DNA from: Caballeronia jiangsuensis
Lineage (GTDB): Bacteria > Pseudomonadota > Gammaproteobacteria > Burkholderiales > Burkholderiaceae
NCBI GenBank assembly: GCA_000648925.1
Contig: JFHF01000009.1
Coordinates: 118,119-182,118, forward strand
DNA length: 64,000 nucleotides
Direction of reading: 5' to 3'
A program made the position numbers and the translations under genes. Numbering within the stretch: the first letter of the stretch is position 1; every line of letters starts with the position of its first letter. Under the pieces are notes generated by a model that worked only from the letters and a program-made list of their open reading frames with translations, searched no databases and had not been told where the DNA came from. Positions 1 through 9,402 of this stretch are shown one piece after another.

Positions 1-240
1 GAAATTCTTGAGCGCATCCGCGCCATCTTCGAAGAGAACTTCGGCATTGCGCCGGAGCGCGTGACGCCCGAGGCCTCCCTGTTCGAAGAGCTCGATCTGG
101 ACAGCATCGACGCCGTCGATCTCGCGATCAAGCTGCAGGAAATGACGGGCCGCCGTATCAAACCCGAAGAATTCAAGTCGGTGCGCACGGTCGCGGACGT
201 GGTCGCCGCCGTCGAGTCATTGCTCGTCGAGCAGGAATGA
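1..240 (+). CDS. apeF: Acyl carrier protein, 5' end outside window (aryl polyene cluster)
   Basis: The frame is open from base 1 to a TGA at 238-240, so only the C-terminal 79 residues are present. The phosphopantetheine site reads LDLDSIDAVDL, with the modified Ser encoded at 103-105. The rest has the acidic helical character of type II acyl carrier proteins. In APE clusters two such carriers (ApeE, ApeF) hold the aryl-primed chain while it is elongated. This copy sits directly before the COG4648 membrane protein, the position of ApeF, but E and F cannot be separated from sequence alone. The stop overlaps the next ATG (ATGA at 237-240), so translation is coupled. Confidence 0.85.
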   Translation, partial: EILERIRAIFEENFGIAPERVTPEASLFEELDLDSIDAVDLAIKLQEMTGRRIKPEEFKSVRTVADVVAAVESLLVEQE

Positions 241-887
241 TGCAGTCGCAGACCGCGCACGCGCCAAGCAGTCAGACCACCGATGCAAAGGCGCGAGGCT
301 GGACCGGATTCGCGCTGAACGTCGCGTTCAAGCTCGCTTATCCGGCCGTGATCCTGGGCGCGTGGTTCTGGAACGCGCCGCGCTACGCCGGCTGCGTGCT
401 GTTCGCGCTGATCTGGCTGCAGCGCTGCATTGGCACGGGTGTCGTCAGCGTGTCGCTGCGCAGGCTCACGCGCGTCGACTGGATCGTCGCCTTCATGCTG
501 AGCGCCGCGTCCGCCGCGATCGTGTGGACCGATAGCGAACGCCTGTTGCATATCTATCCGTCGCTCGTGAACCTCGGGCTGCTGATCGCGTTCGGCGCGA
601 CGCTCGTGCGCGGCCCGTCGATGATCGAAAAATTCGCGCGCATCGGCACGCCCGATCTGAGCGCCGCCGCCGTGCGTCACACACGCCGCGTCACGCAAAT
701 CTGGTGCGTGTTCTTTGCCGCGAACGGCCTGTTCGCGCTCTATACGGCGTTGTACTGGCAGCGCGAGGCATGGTCGCTCTACAACGGCGCGATCTCGTAT
801 GGACTCGTCGGCGTGCTGCTCGTGGGTGAAATCGTGTGGCGCTATCTCGTGATCCTGCCGCGCGCGCGGCGAGCGGAGGCGGCATGA
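237..887 (+). CDS. apeG: COG4648-type integral membrane protein of APE cluster
   Basis: A 216-residue hydrophobic protein with about six membrane segments, including an early one around residues 25-45 and a last one near 180-205, then a basic C-terminal tail. It lies between the carrier protein and the AMP-ligase, which is where the COG4648 membrane protein of aryl polyene clusters is found. Its biochemical role is not established; a membrane anchor for the synthase enzymes is a reasonable inference. It overlaps both neighbours by four bases (ATGA at 237 and at 884), so it belongs to one polycistronic unit. Confidence 0.75.
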   Translation: MMQSQTAHAPSSQTTDAKARGWTGFALNVAFKLAYPAVILGAWFWNAPRYAGCVLFALIWLQRCIGTGVVSVSLRRLTRVDWIVAFMLSAASAAIVWTDSERLLHIYPSLVNLGLLIAFGATLVRGPSMIEKFARIGTPDLSAAAVRHTRRVTQIWCVFFAANGLFALYTALYWQREAWSLYNGAISYGLVGVLLVGEIVWRYLVILPRARRAEAA

Positions 888-2593
888 TCGCGCTGCACGA
901 TTTGCTGTGCGCGCCGAGCGATGCGCAGAGACCCGTCTGCCGCGACGATCGCGCCGCAAGCGCGAACACGATCATCACGCACGCGGCTTTCCGCACGCGC
1001 ACGGCGGTCCTCGCGTGGTGGCTGCGCGAGCAGTCGGCGCGCCGCTACGCGTTGTGCATCGACGATCCGTTCGACTTCGCCTGCGCGCTCTTCGCGCTGT
1101 TCGCGTGCGGCAAGGAGCCGGTGATTCCCGCAAGCTCGGCGCCGGGCTACCTCGCCGATCTCGCCCACGCGTACGACGCCATGCTGACCGACGACGACAT
1201 CCGCGCGCTGGCGGCGACCGAATCGATCGGAATCGCCGCGCCGCCGAAGCCGATGCCGATCGACCCGCACGCACCGCTCACGCTCTACACATCGGGCAGC
1301 AGCGGCAGCCCGAAGCCGATCCGCAAGACCCTCGCACAGTTCGATGCCGAAGTGCGCACGCTCGAACGCGAATGGGGCGCGCTCATCGGCGACGCGACGA
1401 TGCTCTCGAGCGTGGCGCACCGGCACATTTACGGGCTGCTGTTTCGCGTGATGTGGCCGCTCGCAGCGGGCCGCGCATTCGATCGCGCGTTGTGCGCGGA
1501 ACCGCGGCAAGTGCAGTTGCGCATCGCGTGCTGCGGCGCGACCGTGATGGTGTCGTCGCCGGCGCAACTCGTGCGCTGGGCCGCGCTGGCCGGTTTCGAT
1601 GAACTGACGCCCGCGTCGCGCGTGTTCTTTTCCTCGGGCGGCCCGCTCGCGGCGGACGCCGCGCACGACTACGCGCGCGTGTTCGGCGACGCGCCCGTCG
1701 AAATCTACGGCAGCACGGAAACCGGCGGCATCGCGTGGCGCAGGCAGAACGTAACGCCAGCGTGGCAGCCGCTCGCCGGCGTCGATGTGCGTCGCGCGGA
1801 CGACGGCGCGCTCGAAGTGCGCTCGCCGCATCTGGGCCACGGCGATTGGCATCGCACCGACGATGCGATTGCCTTCGACGATGACGGCCGCTTCAGCCTG
1901 CAAGGCCGTCTCGATCGCGTGATCAAGCTCGACGGCAAGCGCGTGTCGCTACCGGAAATGGAGGCGCGGCTCGCGCTGCATCCGTATGTGACGCAGGCGT
2001 GCGTCGTGCCGCTCGCGGGCGCATCGCGCGAGCGCGTGGGCGCCGTCGTCGCGTTGAGCGACGCGGGCAGCGCCGCGCTGCGCGACGAAGGCCGAGTCGC
2101 GCTCGCGAAAGCGCTGCGCCGTCATCTCGCCGCGTATTTCGACGTCGTTCTCTTGCCGCGCCGCTGGCGTTTTCGCATCGCACTGCCGTTCGATGCGCGC
2201 GGCAAGCTGCCCGTCGCGACAGTCGCGGCGTCGTTCGGCACGCGCGCCGAAGGCTTTGAAGTGCTCTCCGAAACGCGCGACGGCGACAATCTGCACTATG
2301 AGTTGCGCGTGCCTTCCACGCTCGCTCACTTCGACGGACATTTCCCCAATCTGCCGATCCTGCCAGGCGTCGTACAAGTCGACTGGGCGATCCGGCTCGC
2401 GTCGGAGCACATCGCGGGCACGCGCGACGCGGCATCCGTCGATCGTCTCAAGTTCATGGCGCCCGTGCCGCCCGGCGCGCTGCTCGATCTGCGGCTCGCG
2501 CACGATGCGGCGCGCCGCCGCGTGCAGTTCGCGTATCGGCTGAATGGACGCGACTGTTCGTCGGGCGTTGTCGTGTACCGGGAGCGCGCATGA
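884..2593 (+). CDS. apeH: Acyl/aryl-ACP AMP-ligase fused to hot-dog dehydratase (ApeH-ApeI type)
   Basis: ATG 884 is chosen because it overlaps the previous TGA; the frame is open further upstream only as shadow. The 569-residue product has an ANL adenylating domain (about residues 1-440) with the P-loop YTSGSSGSPKP near residue 135 and YGSTETGG near 275, then a FabA/FabZ-like hot-dog domain from about 460 with HFPNLPILPGVVQ. The first part should activate an aryl acid and load it on the carrier protein; the second should dehydrate 3-hydroxyacyl intermediates. In the well-known APE clusters these are two genes (ApeH, ApeI), so this is a natural fusion. ATGA coupling to the next gene at 2590. 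Confidence 0.85.
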   Translation: MIALHDLLCAPSDAQRPVCRDDRAASANTIITHAAFRTRTAVLAWWLREQSARRYALCIDDPFDFACALFALFACGKEPVIPASSAPGYLADLAHAYDAMLTDDDIRALAATESIGIAAPPKPMPIDPHAPLTLYTSGSSGSPKPIRKTLAQFDAEVRTLEREWGALIGDATMLSSVAHRHIYGLLFRVMWPLAAGRAFDRALCAEPRQVQLRIACCGATVMVSSPAQLVRWAALAGFDELTPASRVFFSSGGPLAADAAHDYARVFGDAPVEIYGSTETGGIAWRRQNVTPAWQPLAGVDVRRADDGALEVRSPHLGHGDWHRTDDAIAFDDDGRFSLQGRLDRVIKLDGKRVSLPEMEARLALHPYVTQACVVPLAGASRERVGAVVALSDAGSAALRDEGRVALAKALRRHLAAYFDVVLLPRRWRFRIALPFDARGKLPVATVAASFGTRAEGFEVLSETRDGDNLHYELRVPSTLAHFDGHFPNLPILPGVVQVDWAIRLASEHIAGTRDAASVDRLKFMAPVPPGALLDLRLAHDAARRRVQFAYRLNGRDCSSGVVVYRERA

Positions 2594-4353
2594 GCGGCGC
2601 GAACCTGCGGACGTGCATCGTCATTCCGATCTACAACCACAAGGATGCGATCGGCGGCACCGTCGCGCGCCTGGCCGTGCACGGCCTGCCGATGTTCGTC
2701 GTCGACGACGGCAGCGACGAGGCCACGCAAGCCGTCCTCGCGCAGCTCGGCGGGCAGTACGGCGAACAGATGACGCTGCTGCGCCTGCCCGTCAACGGCG
2801 GCAAGGGCGCAGCCGTGATGGCGGGTTTGCGCGCGGCGCGGCGCGCGGGCCACACGCACGCGTTGCAGATCGACGCCGACGGCCAGCATGACGCGAACGA
2901 CGTGCCGCGCTTTCTCGCGGCCGCGCGGGCCGAACCCGGCGCGGTGATTCTCGGGCGTCCCGTCTACGACGAAAGCGTGCCGAAGTCGCGTCTCTATGGC
3001 CGCTACCTGACGCACGTGTGGGTCTGGATCGAGACGCTCTCCTTCACGATCCGCGATTCGATGTGCGGCTTTCGTCTGTATCCGCTCGATGCGGTCTGCG
3101 CGCTGATCGACAGCGTGCGGCTCGGCACGCGCATGGACTTCGACATCGAAATTCTGGTGCGCCTGCACTGGCGGCGTCTTGCGTTCCGCACCGTGCCGAC
3201 GCGCGTCGTCTACGCGACGGATGGCGTGTCGCACTTCGACGTACTGTGGGACAACGTGCGCATCAGCGCGAGTCATACGCGGCTCGTGTGCGGCATGCTG
3301 CTGCGTCTGCCGATGCTCCTCGCGCACAAGGCGATGCCGCGCAAGACCTCCGCCGCCACGCGCGCCGAAAGCGGCTGGTGGCGCGTCGCCGAGCGCGGCA
3401 GCCGGCTCGGCATGGCGTTGCTCGCAATCAGTTGCCGTCTGTTCGGCGTGCGCTTCACGGGGCTGTGGCTGCATCCCGTCGTCGGCTATTTTCTGCTGAC
3501 GGGACGCGATGCGCGCGCCGCATCGCATCGATACTTCGCGCATCTGGAGCACGCCGCGCCGGGCGAGGGCACGCCGCGTCCTGGCTGGCGTTCCGCGTAT
3601 CGGCAGATGCTCGCGTTCGCGCAGTCGGGGCTGGACCGGTTCGCCGCGTGGTCGGGCCGGATCGCCGAAGACGACGTCGTGTTCGACGATCCCGCCGCGT
3701 TCGAAGCGCTCGTCGAGAGCGGGCGCGGCGCGCTCGTCATCGGCGCGCATCTCGGCAATCTCGAGATGACGCGCGCGCTCGCGGTGCGCAATGGCCGCGC
3801 AAAAGTAACGGCCGTCGTCTACACGGAGCACGCAAAGCGCTTCAACAGCGTGCTGTCGACGGCCAACGCCGACTTCGCCCGGCGGCTCATGCCGGTGAGC
3901 GGCTTCGGTCCCGATACATCGATGATGATGAAGGAACGCATCGACGCGGGCGAATTGCTCGTGATCGTCGGCGATCGCGTGCCCGCGCACGAGTCGGGCC
4001 GCACGACGGAGGCGCACTTCCTCGGCGCGTCAGCGCCGTTCGCGCAAGGGCCGTATGTGCTGGCGCATGCGCTCGGCTGTCCCGTCTATCTGTTTTTCTG
4101 CCTGAAAGAGCGCGACGCGGAAGGCGGCACGCGCCATCGGCTGTATTTCGAGCCGTTCGCGGAGCGCATCGCATTGCCGCGCCGTGAACGCGCACAGCAC
4201 ATCGCGGCGTGGGCGCAGCGCTACGCGTCGCGGCTCGAACACTATTGCCGCAAGGCTCCATATCAATGGTTCAATTTCTTCGATTTCTGGGCGCGTCCCG
4301 GCAAAACGATGACGGAAGGCTCCGCGCCCAGAGGAAACGATGTCCGAGCATGA
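2590..4353 (+). CDS. apeJ: Glycosyltransferase family 2 / LPLAT acyltransferase fusion (ApeJ)
   Basis: A 587-residue two-domain protein. Residues 1-230 are a GT-A glycosyltransferase: an early IPIYNHKD segment, FVVDDGSDE and the metal-binding DADGQHD near residue 98. The C-terminal half (about 260-570) resembles LpxL/LpxM lysophospholipid acyltransferases, with the catalytic GAHLGNLE box and His387. In APE clusters this protein is thought to attach the polyene to a lipid or sugar carrier; that role is inferred for this copy. The start overlaps the preceding TGA. The 3' end overlaps the ammonia-lyase start at 4340 by 14 bases. Confidence 0.85.
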   Translation: MSGANLRTCIVIPIYNHKDAIGGTVARLAVHGLPMFVVDDGSDEATQAVLAQLGGQYGEQMTLLRLPVNGGKGAAVMAGLRAARRAGHTHALQIDADGQHDANDVPRFLAAARAEPGAVILGRPVYDESVPKSRLYGRYLTHVWVWIETLSFTIRDSMCGFRLYPLDAVCALIDSVRLGTRMDFDIEILVRLHWRRLAFRTVPTRVVYATDGVSHFDVLWDNVRISASHTRLVCGMLLRLPMLLAHKAMPRKTSAATRAESGWWRVAERGSRLGMALLAISCRLFGVRFTGLWLHPVVGYFLLTGRDARAASHRYFAHLEHAAPGEGTPRPGWRSAYRQMLAFAQSGLDRFAAWSGRIAEDDVVFDDPAAFEALVESGRGALVIGAHLGNLEMTRALAVRNGRAKVTAVVYTEHAKRFNSVLSTANADFARRLMPVSGFGPDTSMMMKERIDAGELLVIVGDRVPAHESGRTTEAHFLGASAPFAQGPYVLAHALGCPVYLFFCLKERDAEGGTRHRLYFEPFAERIALPRRERAQHIAAWAQRYASRLEHYCRKAPYQWFNFFDFWARPGKTMTEGSAPRGNDVRA

Positions 4354-5932
4354 TCTGATCGACGAGGTGCGCGCGCCGCGCAAAGCGACCGCGGTAACCT
4401 TCGGTGGGCGGCACTTGAGCATCGAAGAGGTTGTATCGATTGCGACGCGCCGCACGCCCGTGGCCCTGAACGGCGACGCCGGCTGGCGCGCGCGCATCGA
4501 GCGCGGCGCGGACTTTCTGCGCCGGCATCTCGCGGCGGGCAAGACCGTGTATGGCGTGAACACCGGCTATGGCGATGCGTGCGTCGTCGATGTGCCGATG
4601 GAACTCGTCGAGGCGCTGCCGCTGCAACTCACGCGCTATCACGGCTGCGGCATGGGCGCGTATCTCGATGACGAAGCGACGCTCGCCGTGATCGCCGCGC
4701 GTCTGAATTCGCTGGCGTACGGGTTTTCCGGCGTGCGTCTCGTGCTGCTCGAACGGCTCGCGGACCTGATCAATCATCGCGTGCTGCCGCGCATTCCGTC
4801 GGAAGGCTCGGTTGGCGCGAGCGGCGATCTGACGCCGCTGTCGTATGTGGCGGCGGCTTTGGTCGGCGAGCGCGACGTGATGTTCGACGGCAGCTTGCGC
4901 GATGCCGCCGGCGTGTGGTCCACGCTCGGCGTGACGCCGCTCACGCTCGCACCGAAGGAAGGGCTCGCGCTGATGAATGGCACGGCCGTGATGACCGGCC
5001 TCGCGTGTCTCGCGTTTGCGCGCGCGCGTCATCTGACGCGCCTTGCCGCGCGTCTCACGGCGCTCTCCACGGTGGCGCTCGATGGCCGCGCCGCGCACTT
5101 CGACGCGACGATCTTCACAGTCAAGCCGCACGCGGGCCAGGCCGAAGCCGCCGCATGGATTCGCGCCGATCTCGCCGGCCGCAACGACACGCCGGGCCAT
5201 CGTCTACAGGACCGCTATTCGATCCGCTGCGCGCCGCACGTGATCGGCGTGGCCACCGACGCGCTCACGTGGATGCGCCGCGACATCGAGAACGAACTCA
5301 ACAGCGCAAACGACAATCCGCTGATCGATCCCGACGAAGAGCGCGTGCTGCACGGCGGCAACTTCTACGGCGGCCATATCGCGTTCGCGATGGACGCGCT
5401 GAAGACGGCCGTCGCCAATCTCGCGGATTTGATGGATCGCCAGCTCGCGCTGATCGTCGACGACAAGTTCAACAACGGCCTGCCGCGCAATCTGACCGGC
5501 GCAACGCATGGGCGCGCGCCGATCAATCACGGCTTCAAGGCCGTGCAGATTTCGGCGTCCGCGTGGACCGCCGAGGCGCTCAAGCACACGATGCCCGCGA
5601 GCGTGTTCTCGCGCTCGACCGAAGCGCACAACCAGGACAAGGTCAGCATGGGCACGATCGCCGCGCGCGACTGTCTGCGCGTGCTCGAACTGACGGAGCA
5701 GGTCGCGGCCGCGCACACGCTCGCCGCCGTGCAGGCGTTGAATCTGCGTCTGCGTCTCGATCCGGAAACGCCCGTGCCCGCGCCGCTGCGCGAGTTCGCG
5801 GCGACGATCGCATCGGTTTCGCCGTTCGTCGCCGAAGACCGTGCGCTGGAGCGCGATCTGCGCGCGTTGACGGCGCGCATCGCGGCGTGCGCTCTGGTCG
5901 ATGCCGATGCAAAGGAAGCGCGTCATGGCTGA
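4340..5932 (+). CDS. Aromatic amino acid ammonia-lyase (HAL/PAL/TAL family)
   Basis: A 530-residue MIO-type lyase. The Ala-Ser-Gly triad that cyclises to the MIO electrophile is at residues 160-162 (context SVGASGDLTPL), and the N-terminal loop reads VYGVNTGYGD. It would remove ammonia from Tyr, Phe or His to give an aryl acrylate. In the selectivity position, where tyrosine lyases often have His-Leu and histidine lyases Ser-His, this protein has Tyr100-His101, so substrate is open. No other histidine-degradation gene is near and it is embedded between the acyltransferase and thioesterase of the APE operon; supplying the aryl starter is the best inference. Confidence 0.85.
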   Translation: MSEHDLIDEVRAPRKATAVTFGGRHLSIEEVVSIATRRTPVALNGDAGWRARIERGADFLRRHLAAGKTVYGVNTGYGDACVVDVPMELVEALPLQLTRYHGCGMGAYLDDEATLAVIAARLNSLAYGFSGVRLVLLERLADLINHRVLPRIPSEGSVGASGDLTPLSYVAAALVGERDVMFDGSLRDAAGVWSTLGVTPLTLAPKEGLALMNGTAVMTGLACLAFARARHLTRLAARLTALSTVALDGRAAHFDATIFTVKPHAGQAEAAAWIRADLAGRNDTPGHRLQDRYSIRCAPHVIGVATDALTWMRRDIENELNSANDNPLIDPDEERVLHGGNFYGGHIAFAMDALKTAVANLADLMDRQLALIVDDKFNNGLPRNLTGATHGRAPINHGFKAVQISASAWTAEALKHTMPASVFSRSTEAHNQDKVSMGTIAARDCLRVLELTEQVAAAHTLAAVQALNLRLRLDPETPVPAPLREFAATIASVSPFVAEDRALERDLRALTARIAACALVDADAKEARHG

Positions 5933-6362
5933 AGTCGCGCAGGCTCGCACGCTCAAGGCGAGCGCGATCGTCGAAGTGCCGTTTCACGATGTCGATGCGA
6001 TGAACGTGTGCTGGCACGGCCACTATCTGAAGTATTTCGAAGCAGGACGCTCGACGCTGCAGCGCGCGTTCGACTACGACTATCGCGAAATGCAGGCGTC
6101 GGGCTATGTGTGGCCGGTCGTCGAGGCGCATCTGAAGTACGTGCGGCCCGCGACCTACGGACAGCGCATCGAAGTGCGCACGGAACTGCTCGAATACGAG
6201 AACCGCCTGAAGATCGGCTATGAGATCGTCGATTGCGAAACAGGCCAGCGTCTGACCAAGGGCTATACGATCCAGGTCGCCGTCGATGCGGCCACGCAGG
6301 AATTGCAGTTCGTGTCGCCGCCTGTCTTGTTCGAAAAGCTGGAGCGCGTATGGGCGGTTTGA
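5925..6362 (+). CDS. apeK: 4-hydroxybenzoyl-CoA-type thioesterase (ApeK)
   Basis: A 145-residue single hot-dog protein. ATG 5925 has AAGGAA at 5912-5917 and overlaps the lyase stop by 8 bases; an in-frame ATG at 5901 lies deep inside the lyase and is not preferred. The N-terminal block EVPFHDVDAMNVCWHGHYL matches the YbgC/4HBT catalytic region, with the Asp of HDVDAMN and a following WHGHY. In aryl polyene clusters this enzyme probably releases finished or stalled acyl chains from the carrier protein or CoA. Confidence 0.85.
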   Translation: MAEVAQARTLKASAIVEVPFHDVDAMNVCWHGHYLKYFEAGRSTLQRAFDYDYREMQASGYVWPVVEAHLKYVRPATYGQRIEVRTELLEYENRLKIGYEIVDCETGQRLTKGYTIQVAVDAATQELQFVSPPVLFEKLERVWAV

Positions 6363-6985
6363 AGATGCTCCGTGCATTGCTCGTCTTGTTGCTGTTCACG
6401 GCGGCGCCATTGCATGCCGCATCCGGCAATCAGGCGCTCGTCTCGCAGGTGACATCGCGGCTCGCGCAGATGAAAGGCGTGCGCGCACAGTTCACGCAGA
6501 CGCAGACGCTCTCAGCGATGAAGCAGCCGCTCGTGAGCACGGGCACGCTGGTGTTCATGCGCGATCGAGGCGTGATCTGGCGCGTGGAAACGCCTTACGC
6601 GGCGACGTTCGTCATCACCGATGCAGGCGTCACCGAAGTCGACGCGAACGGCAAGCGCATCCGCACGAAGAGCGCGCAGGGCGTGCGCGGCGTCGCGCAG
6701 GTCTCGAAGATGATGCGCGCGATGCTCGGCGGCGATCTCTCCGCGCTGTACTCGCAGTTCGATGTCGATGCGCAAGGCTCGGCATCGGACTGGACGCTCG
6801 ACCTTGCTCCGAACCAGCCGCAACTCGCGCAGGCGATTCGCGGCCTGCACATGACGGGGAGCGCTTTCCTGCGCAGCCTGCGGATCGATCTCGCGAGCGG
6901 CGATACCACGCGCATCGAGTTCACGAAGAGCGAAGCGGCCGACGATCTGCCATCCGCCGAACGCACCTTGTTGGGCGCGCCATGA
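6350..6985 (+). CDS. apeL: LolA-like outer-membrane lipoprotein carrier of APE cluster
   Basis: A 211-residue exported protein. ATG 6350 has GGAG at 6341-6344; an alternative ATG at 6365 would give the shorter signal peptide. The N-terminus has the hydrophobic core LLVLLLFTAAPLHA followed by a likely signal peptidase I site. The mature part shows the LolA-like pattern: an early TSRLAQMKGVRAQFTQTQ helix and a segment LVFMRDRGVIWRVETPY. In APE systems this is taken to ferry the aryl polyene lipid across the periplasm. Overlaps ApeK by 13 bases and the exporter by four. Confidence 0.85.
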   Translation: MGGLKMLRALLVLLLFTAAPLHAASGNQALVSQVTSRLAQMKGVRAQFTQTQTLSAMKQPLVSTGTLVFMRDRGVIWRVETPYAATFVITDAGVTEVDANGKRIRTKSAQGVRGVAQVSKMMRAMLGGDLSALYSQFDVDAQGSASDWTLDLAPNQPQLAQAIRGLHMTGSAFLRSLRIDLASGDTTRIEFTKSEAADDLPSAERTLLGAP

Positions 6986-9402
6986 GCCTGGCGCACGGGC
7001 AGCGCACGAGGATGTCGCTGTGGGGCGTTCGCGCCGCATGGATCGCGCTCGCGCTCGTCGCGGTGCTGTATTGCGTGCATCGTTTCAGCGGACCGTCGCC
7101 GCTGGAGACGAATCTGCTCGCGCTGCTGCCCGCGACCGAAGCGAATCCCGTCGCCGAAAAGGCCGTCGATCAGCTCGCGAACGCGCTCGGCGACCGCACG
7201 GTGTTCCTCGTGTCGAGCCGCGACGCGGATCACGCGAAAGCCGCCGCGAAACGGCTCGGCGCGACGCTGCAGGCGCGCGGCGCGTTCGCATCCGTGACGG
7301 CGGAACTGCCGCCATTCGATATCGCGCGGATCGGCGCGCTCTACACGCCATATCGCTTCGGCCTGCTGACGCGCGACGACCGCGATGCTCTCACGCACTC
7401 GTCCGAAAAAGGCGCTGCATCGCTGCACGACGCGCTGATGCAGCGCATCTACAACCCCGTGCGCGGCCCGCTCGCAACGCAGCTCGCCGTCGATCCGTTC
7501 GGGTGGCTCGAACACTGGCTGTCCGACCTGCCGCTCGCGACGTCGAACCTCGATCTCGAAGACAACATGCTCGTCGCGCATCGCGGCGACACGACGAGCG
7601 TGCTCGTCGTCACGACGCTCAATGGCTCCGCCTACGAATCGCGCGTGCAGCGTGCGGTGCTGTCGGCGGCGTCGCAGGCGGAAACGTCGTTGCTCGCCGC
7701 ATGGCCTGATGCGTCCGTCGCGCGCGCGGGCGCCGTGTTCTACGCGGAATCGGCGCGGCGTGCATCGGAGCGCGAAGTGCATCTGATCGGCATCGCGTCG
7801 GCATGCGGCATCGCGTTGCTGATGCTGTGGGTGTTCCGCTCGCCGCGTCTGTTGCTGCTCGGATTCATGTCCACCGCGGTCGGCATCGTGTTCGCACTGG
7901 CCGTTACGATGGCCGTGTTCGGCAAGCTGCATCTGCTCACGCTCGTGTTCGGCGCGAGCCTGATCGGCGAGGCCGTCGATTATTCGATTCAATACTTCGT
8001 CGTCTATCTCGGCGCGCCGCGCAACTGGGATGCGAAGCACGGCGCGCGTTCGGTGCGCCCCGCGCTTTGCGTGGCGCTCGCCACGAGCCTGCTCGGCTAT
8101 GCGATTCTCGCGTGGGCGCCGTTTCCCGCGCTCAAGCAGATCGCCTGCTTCGCGATGACGGGTATCTGCATCGCGTTCGCGTCGGTCATGTGGCTGCTGC
8201 CCGCGATGTTGTCGAACGGGCCGAAGGCCACTCAGCGGCGTCTCTTTGCGCGCGCGGCCGTGCTGCTGCAACGCTGGCAGCGTGCGATCGGCGGGAAGCG
8301 TTCGTGGGCCGTCGCCGTCGCGCTCGTCGTCGTTTGCGCGCCGGGCTGGCTGCTGCTCAAGAGCGACGACGATATCCATTTGCTGATCCAGCGCGATCCG
8401 GCGCTCGTCGCGCAGGAGAATCAGGTGCGCGACGCGGTCGGCATCGACAATACCGCGCAGTTTTTCGTGGTGCAGGGCGCGACGCAGGACGTCGTGCTGG
8501 AACGTGCCGAAGCGCTGGGCGCGAAACTCGATGCGCTTTCGGGCGATCAGTCGGTGGACGGATGGCGCTCGATCACGCAGTTCGTGCCATCGGCGCGGCG
8601 TCAGGCCGAAGACCGTGCGCTGCTCGCGCAACATGTCTTCGCCGATCCGGCCGCGTTGCGCGCGACGCTGCTGCAAGCGGGCTTCCGTGACGACGTCGCG
8701 GATGAGTGGATCGACTCGTTCGCGCAAGCGCAAACGCAGCCGCTGACGGTCGAGCGCTGGCTCGCCGCGAGTTGGTCGAAGCCGTTTTCTCATCTGTGGC
8801 TCGGCGCCGTCGATGCCAACGGACATCGCGGCTACGCGGCCATCGTGATGCCGCGCCGCGTGACGCCGCAGAACCTGCACGCGCTGATCGCAACGGCGCG
8901 CGCGACCGAAGGCGTCGTGTTCGTCGACAAAGCCGCGAGCGTGTCGACGCTGTTCGGCCAATATCGCGTCGATAGCGCCATCTGGCTCGCCGGCGCGCTG
9001 CTGCTCGTGCTCGTGCTGGTGATGACGCGCTATCGGCTGCGCGGCGGCATCGCGACGACGTTGCCCGTGCTGCTCGCCATCGGCGTGACGCTCGCGGCGT
9101 TCGGCTATGCGCGCGTGCCGCTCAATCTGTTCAACTGCCTCGCACTGATGCTGGTGCTCGGCGTCGGCGCGAACTACGCGGTGTTCCTGCGCGAAGGATG
9201 CCTGCGCGACGGTGCAGATCTCGGCGCGGTCTGGACGGGCGTGCTGCTGTCGGCTGCGACGACGCTGCTGTCGTTCGGCATGCTCGGCATGAGCGGCATG
9301 CCCGCGCTGAAGAGCTTCGGCATCACGCTCACGCTCGGCATTCTGGTGGCGGTGCTGCTCGCACCGATGGCCTTGCCAAACGAAGGGAGACACCACGCAT
9401 GA
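6982..9402 (+). CDS. apeM: MMPL/RND-family exporter (ApeM)
   Basis: The ATG overlapping the LolA stop (ATGA at 6982) gives an 806-residue protein; the frame stays open far upstream only by chance. It has one N-terminal membrane segment, a large periplasmic loop, a bundle of five or so helices, a second loop and a final bundle, the duplicated 6+6 layout of MMPL permeases. A polar GEAVDYSIQYF segment around residues 330-340 and GVGANYAVFLREG near the end look like the paired proton-relay regions of RND proteins. It probably moves the aryl polyene product or precursor across the inner membrane. Confidence 0.85.
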   Translation: MSLAHGQRTRMSLWGVRAAWIALALVAVLYCVHRFSGPSPLETNLLALLPATEANPVAEKAVDQLANALGDRTVFLVSSRDADHAKAAAKRLGATLQARGAFASVTAELPPFDIARIGALYTPYRFGLLTRDDRDALTHSSEKGAASLHDALMQRIYNPVRGPLATQLAVDPFGWLEHWLSDLPLATSNLDLEDNMLVAHRGDTTSVLVVTTLNGSAYESRVQRAVLSAASQAETSLLAAWPDASVARAGAVFYAESARRASEREVHLIGIASACGIALLMLWVFRSPRLLLLGFMSTAVGIVFALAVTMAVFGKLHLLTLVFGASLIGEAVDYSIQYFVVYLGAPRNWDAKHGARSVRPALCVALATSLLGYAILAWAPFPALKQIACFAMTGICIAFASVMWLLPAMLSNGPKATQRRLFARAAVLLQRWQRAIGGKRSWAVAVALVVVCAPGWLLLKSDDDIHLLIQRDPALVAQENQVRDAVGIDNTAQFFVVQGATQDVVLERAEALGAKLDALSGDQSVDGWRSITQFVPSARRQAEDRALLAQHVFADPAALRATLLQAGFRDDVADEWIDSFAQAQTQPLTVERWLAASWSKPFSHLWLGAVDANGHRGYAAIVMPRRVTPQNLHALIATARATEGVVFVDKAASVSTLFGQYRVDSAIWLAGALLLVLVLVMTRYRLRGGIATTLPVLLAIGVTLAAFGYARVPLNLFNCLALMLVLGVGANYAVFLREGCLRDGADLGAVWTGVLLSAATTLLSFGMLGMSGMPALKSFGITLTLGILVAVLLAPMALPNEGRHHA

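Noticed and set aside
842..4017. Long minus-strand ORFs opposite the AMP-ligase and glycosyltransferase genes
   Set aside because: Composition is Arg/Ala-rich shadow; the plus strand encodes recognisable domains in a coupled operon.
4340..5932. Histidine utilisation gene hutH
   Set aside because: No hutU, hutI or regulator is nearby; the gene is embedded in the aryl polyene operon and its selectivity pair is not Ser-His.
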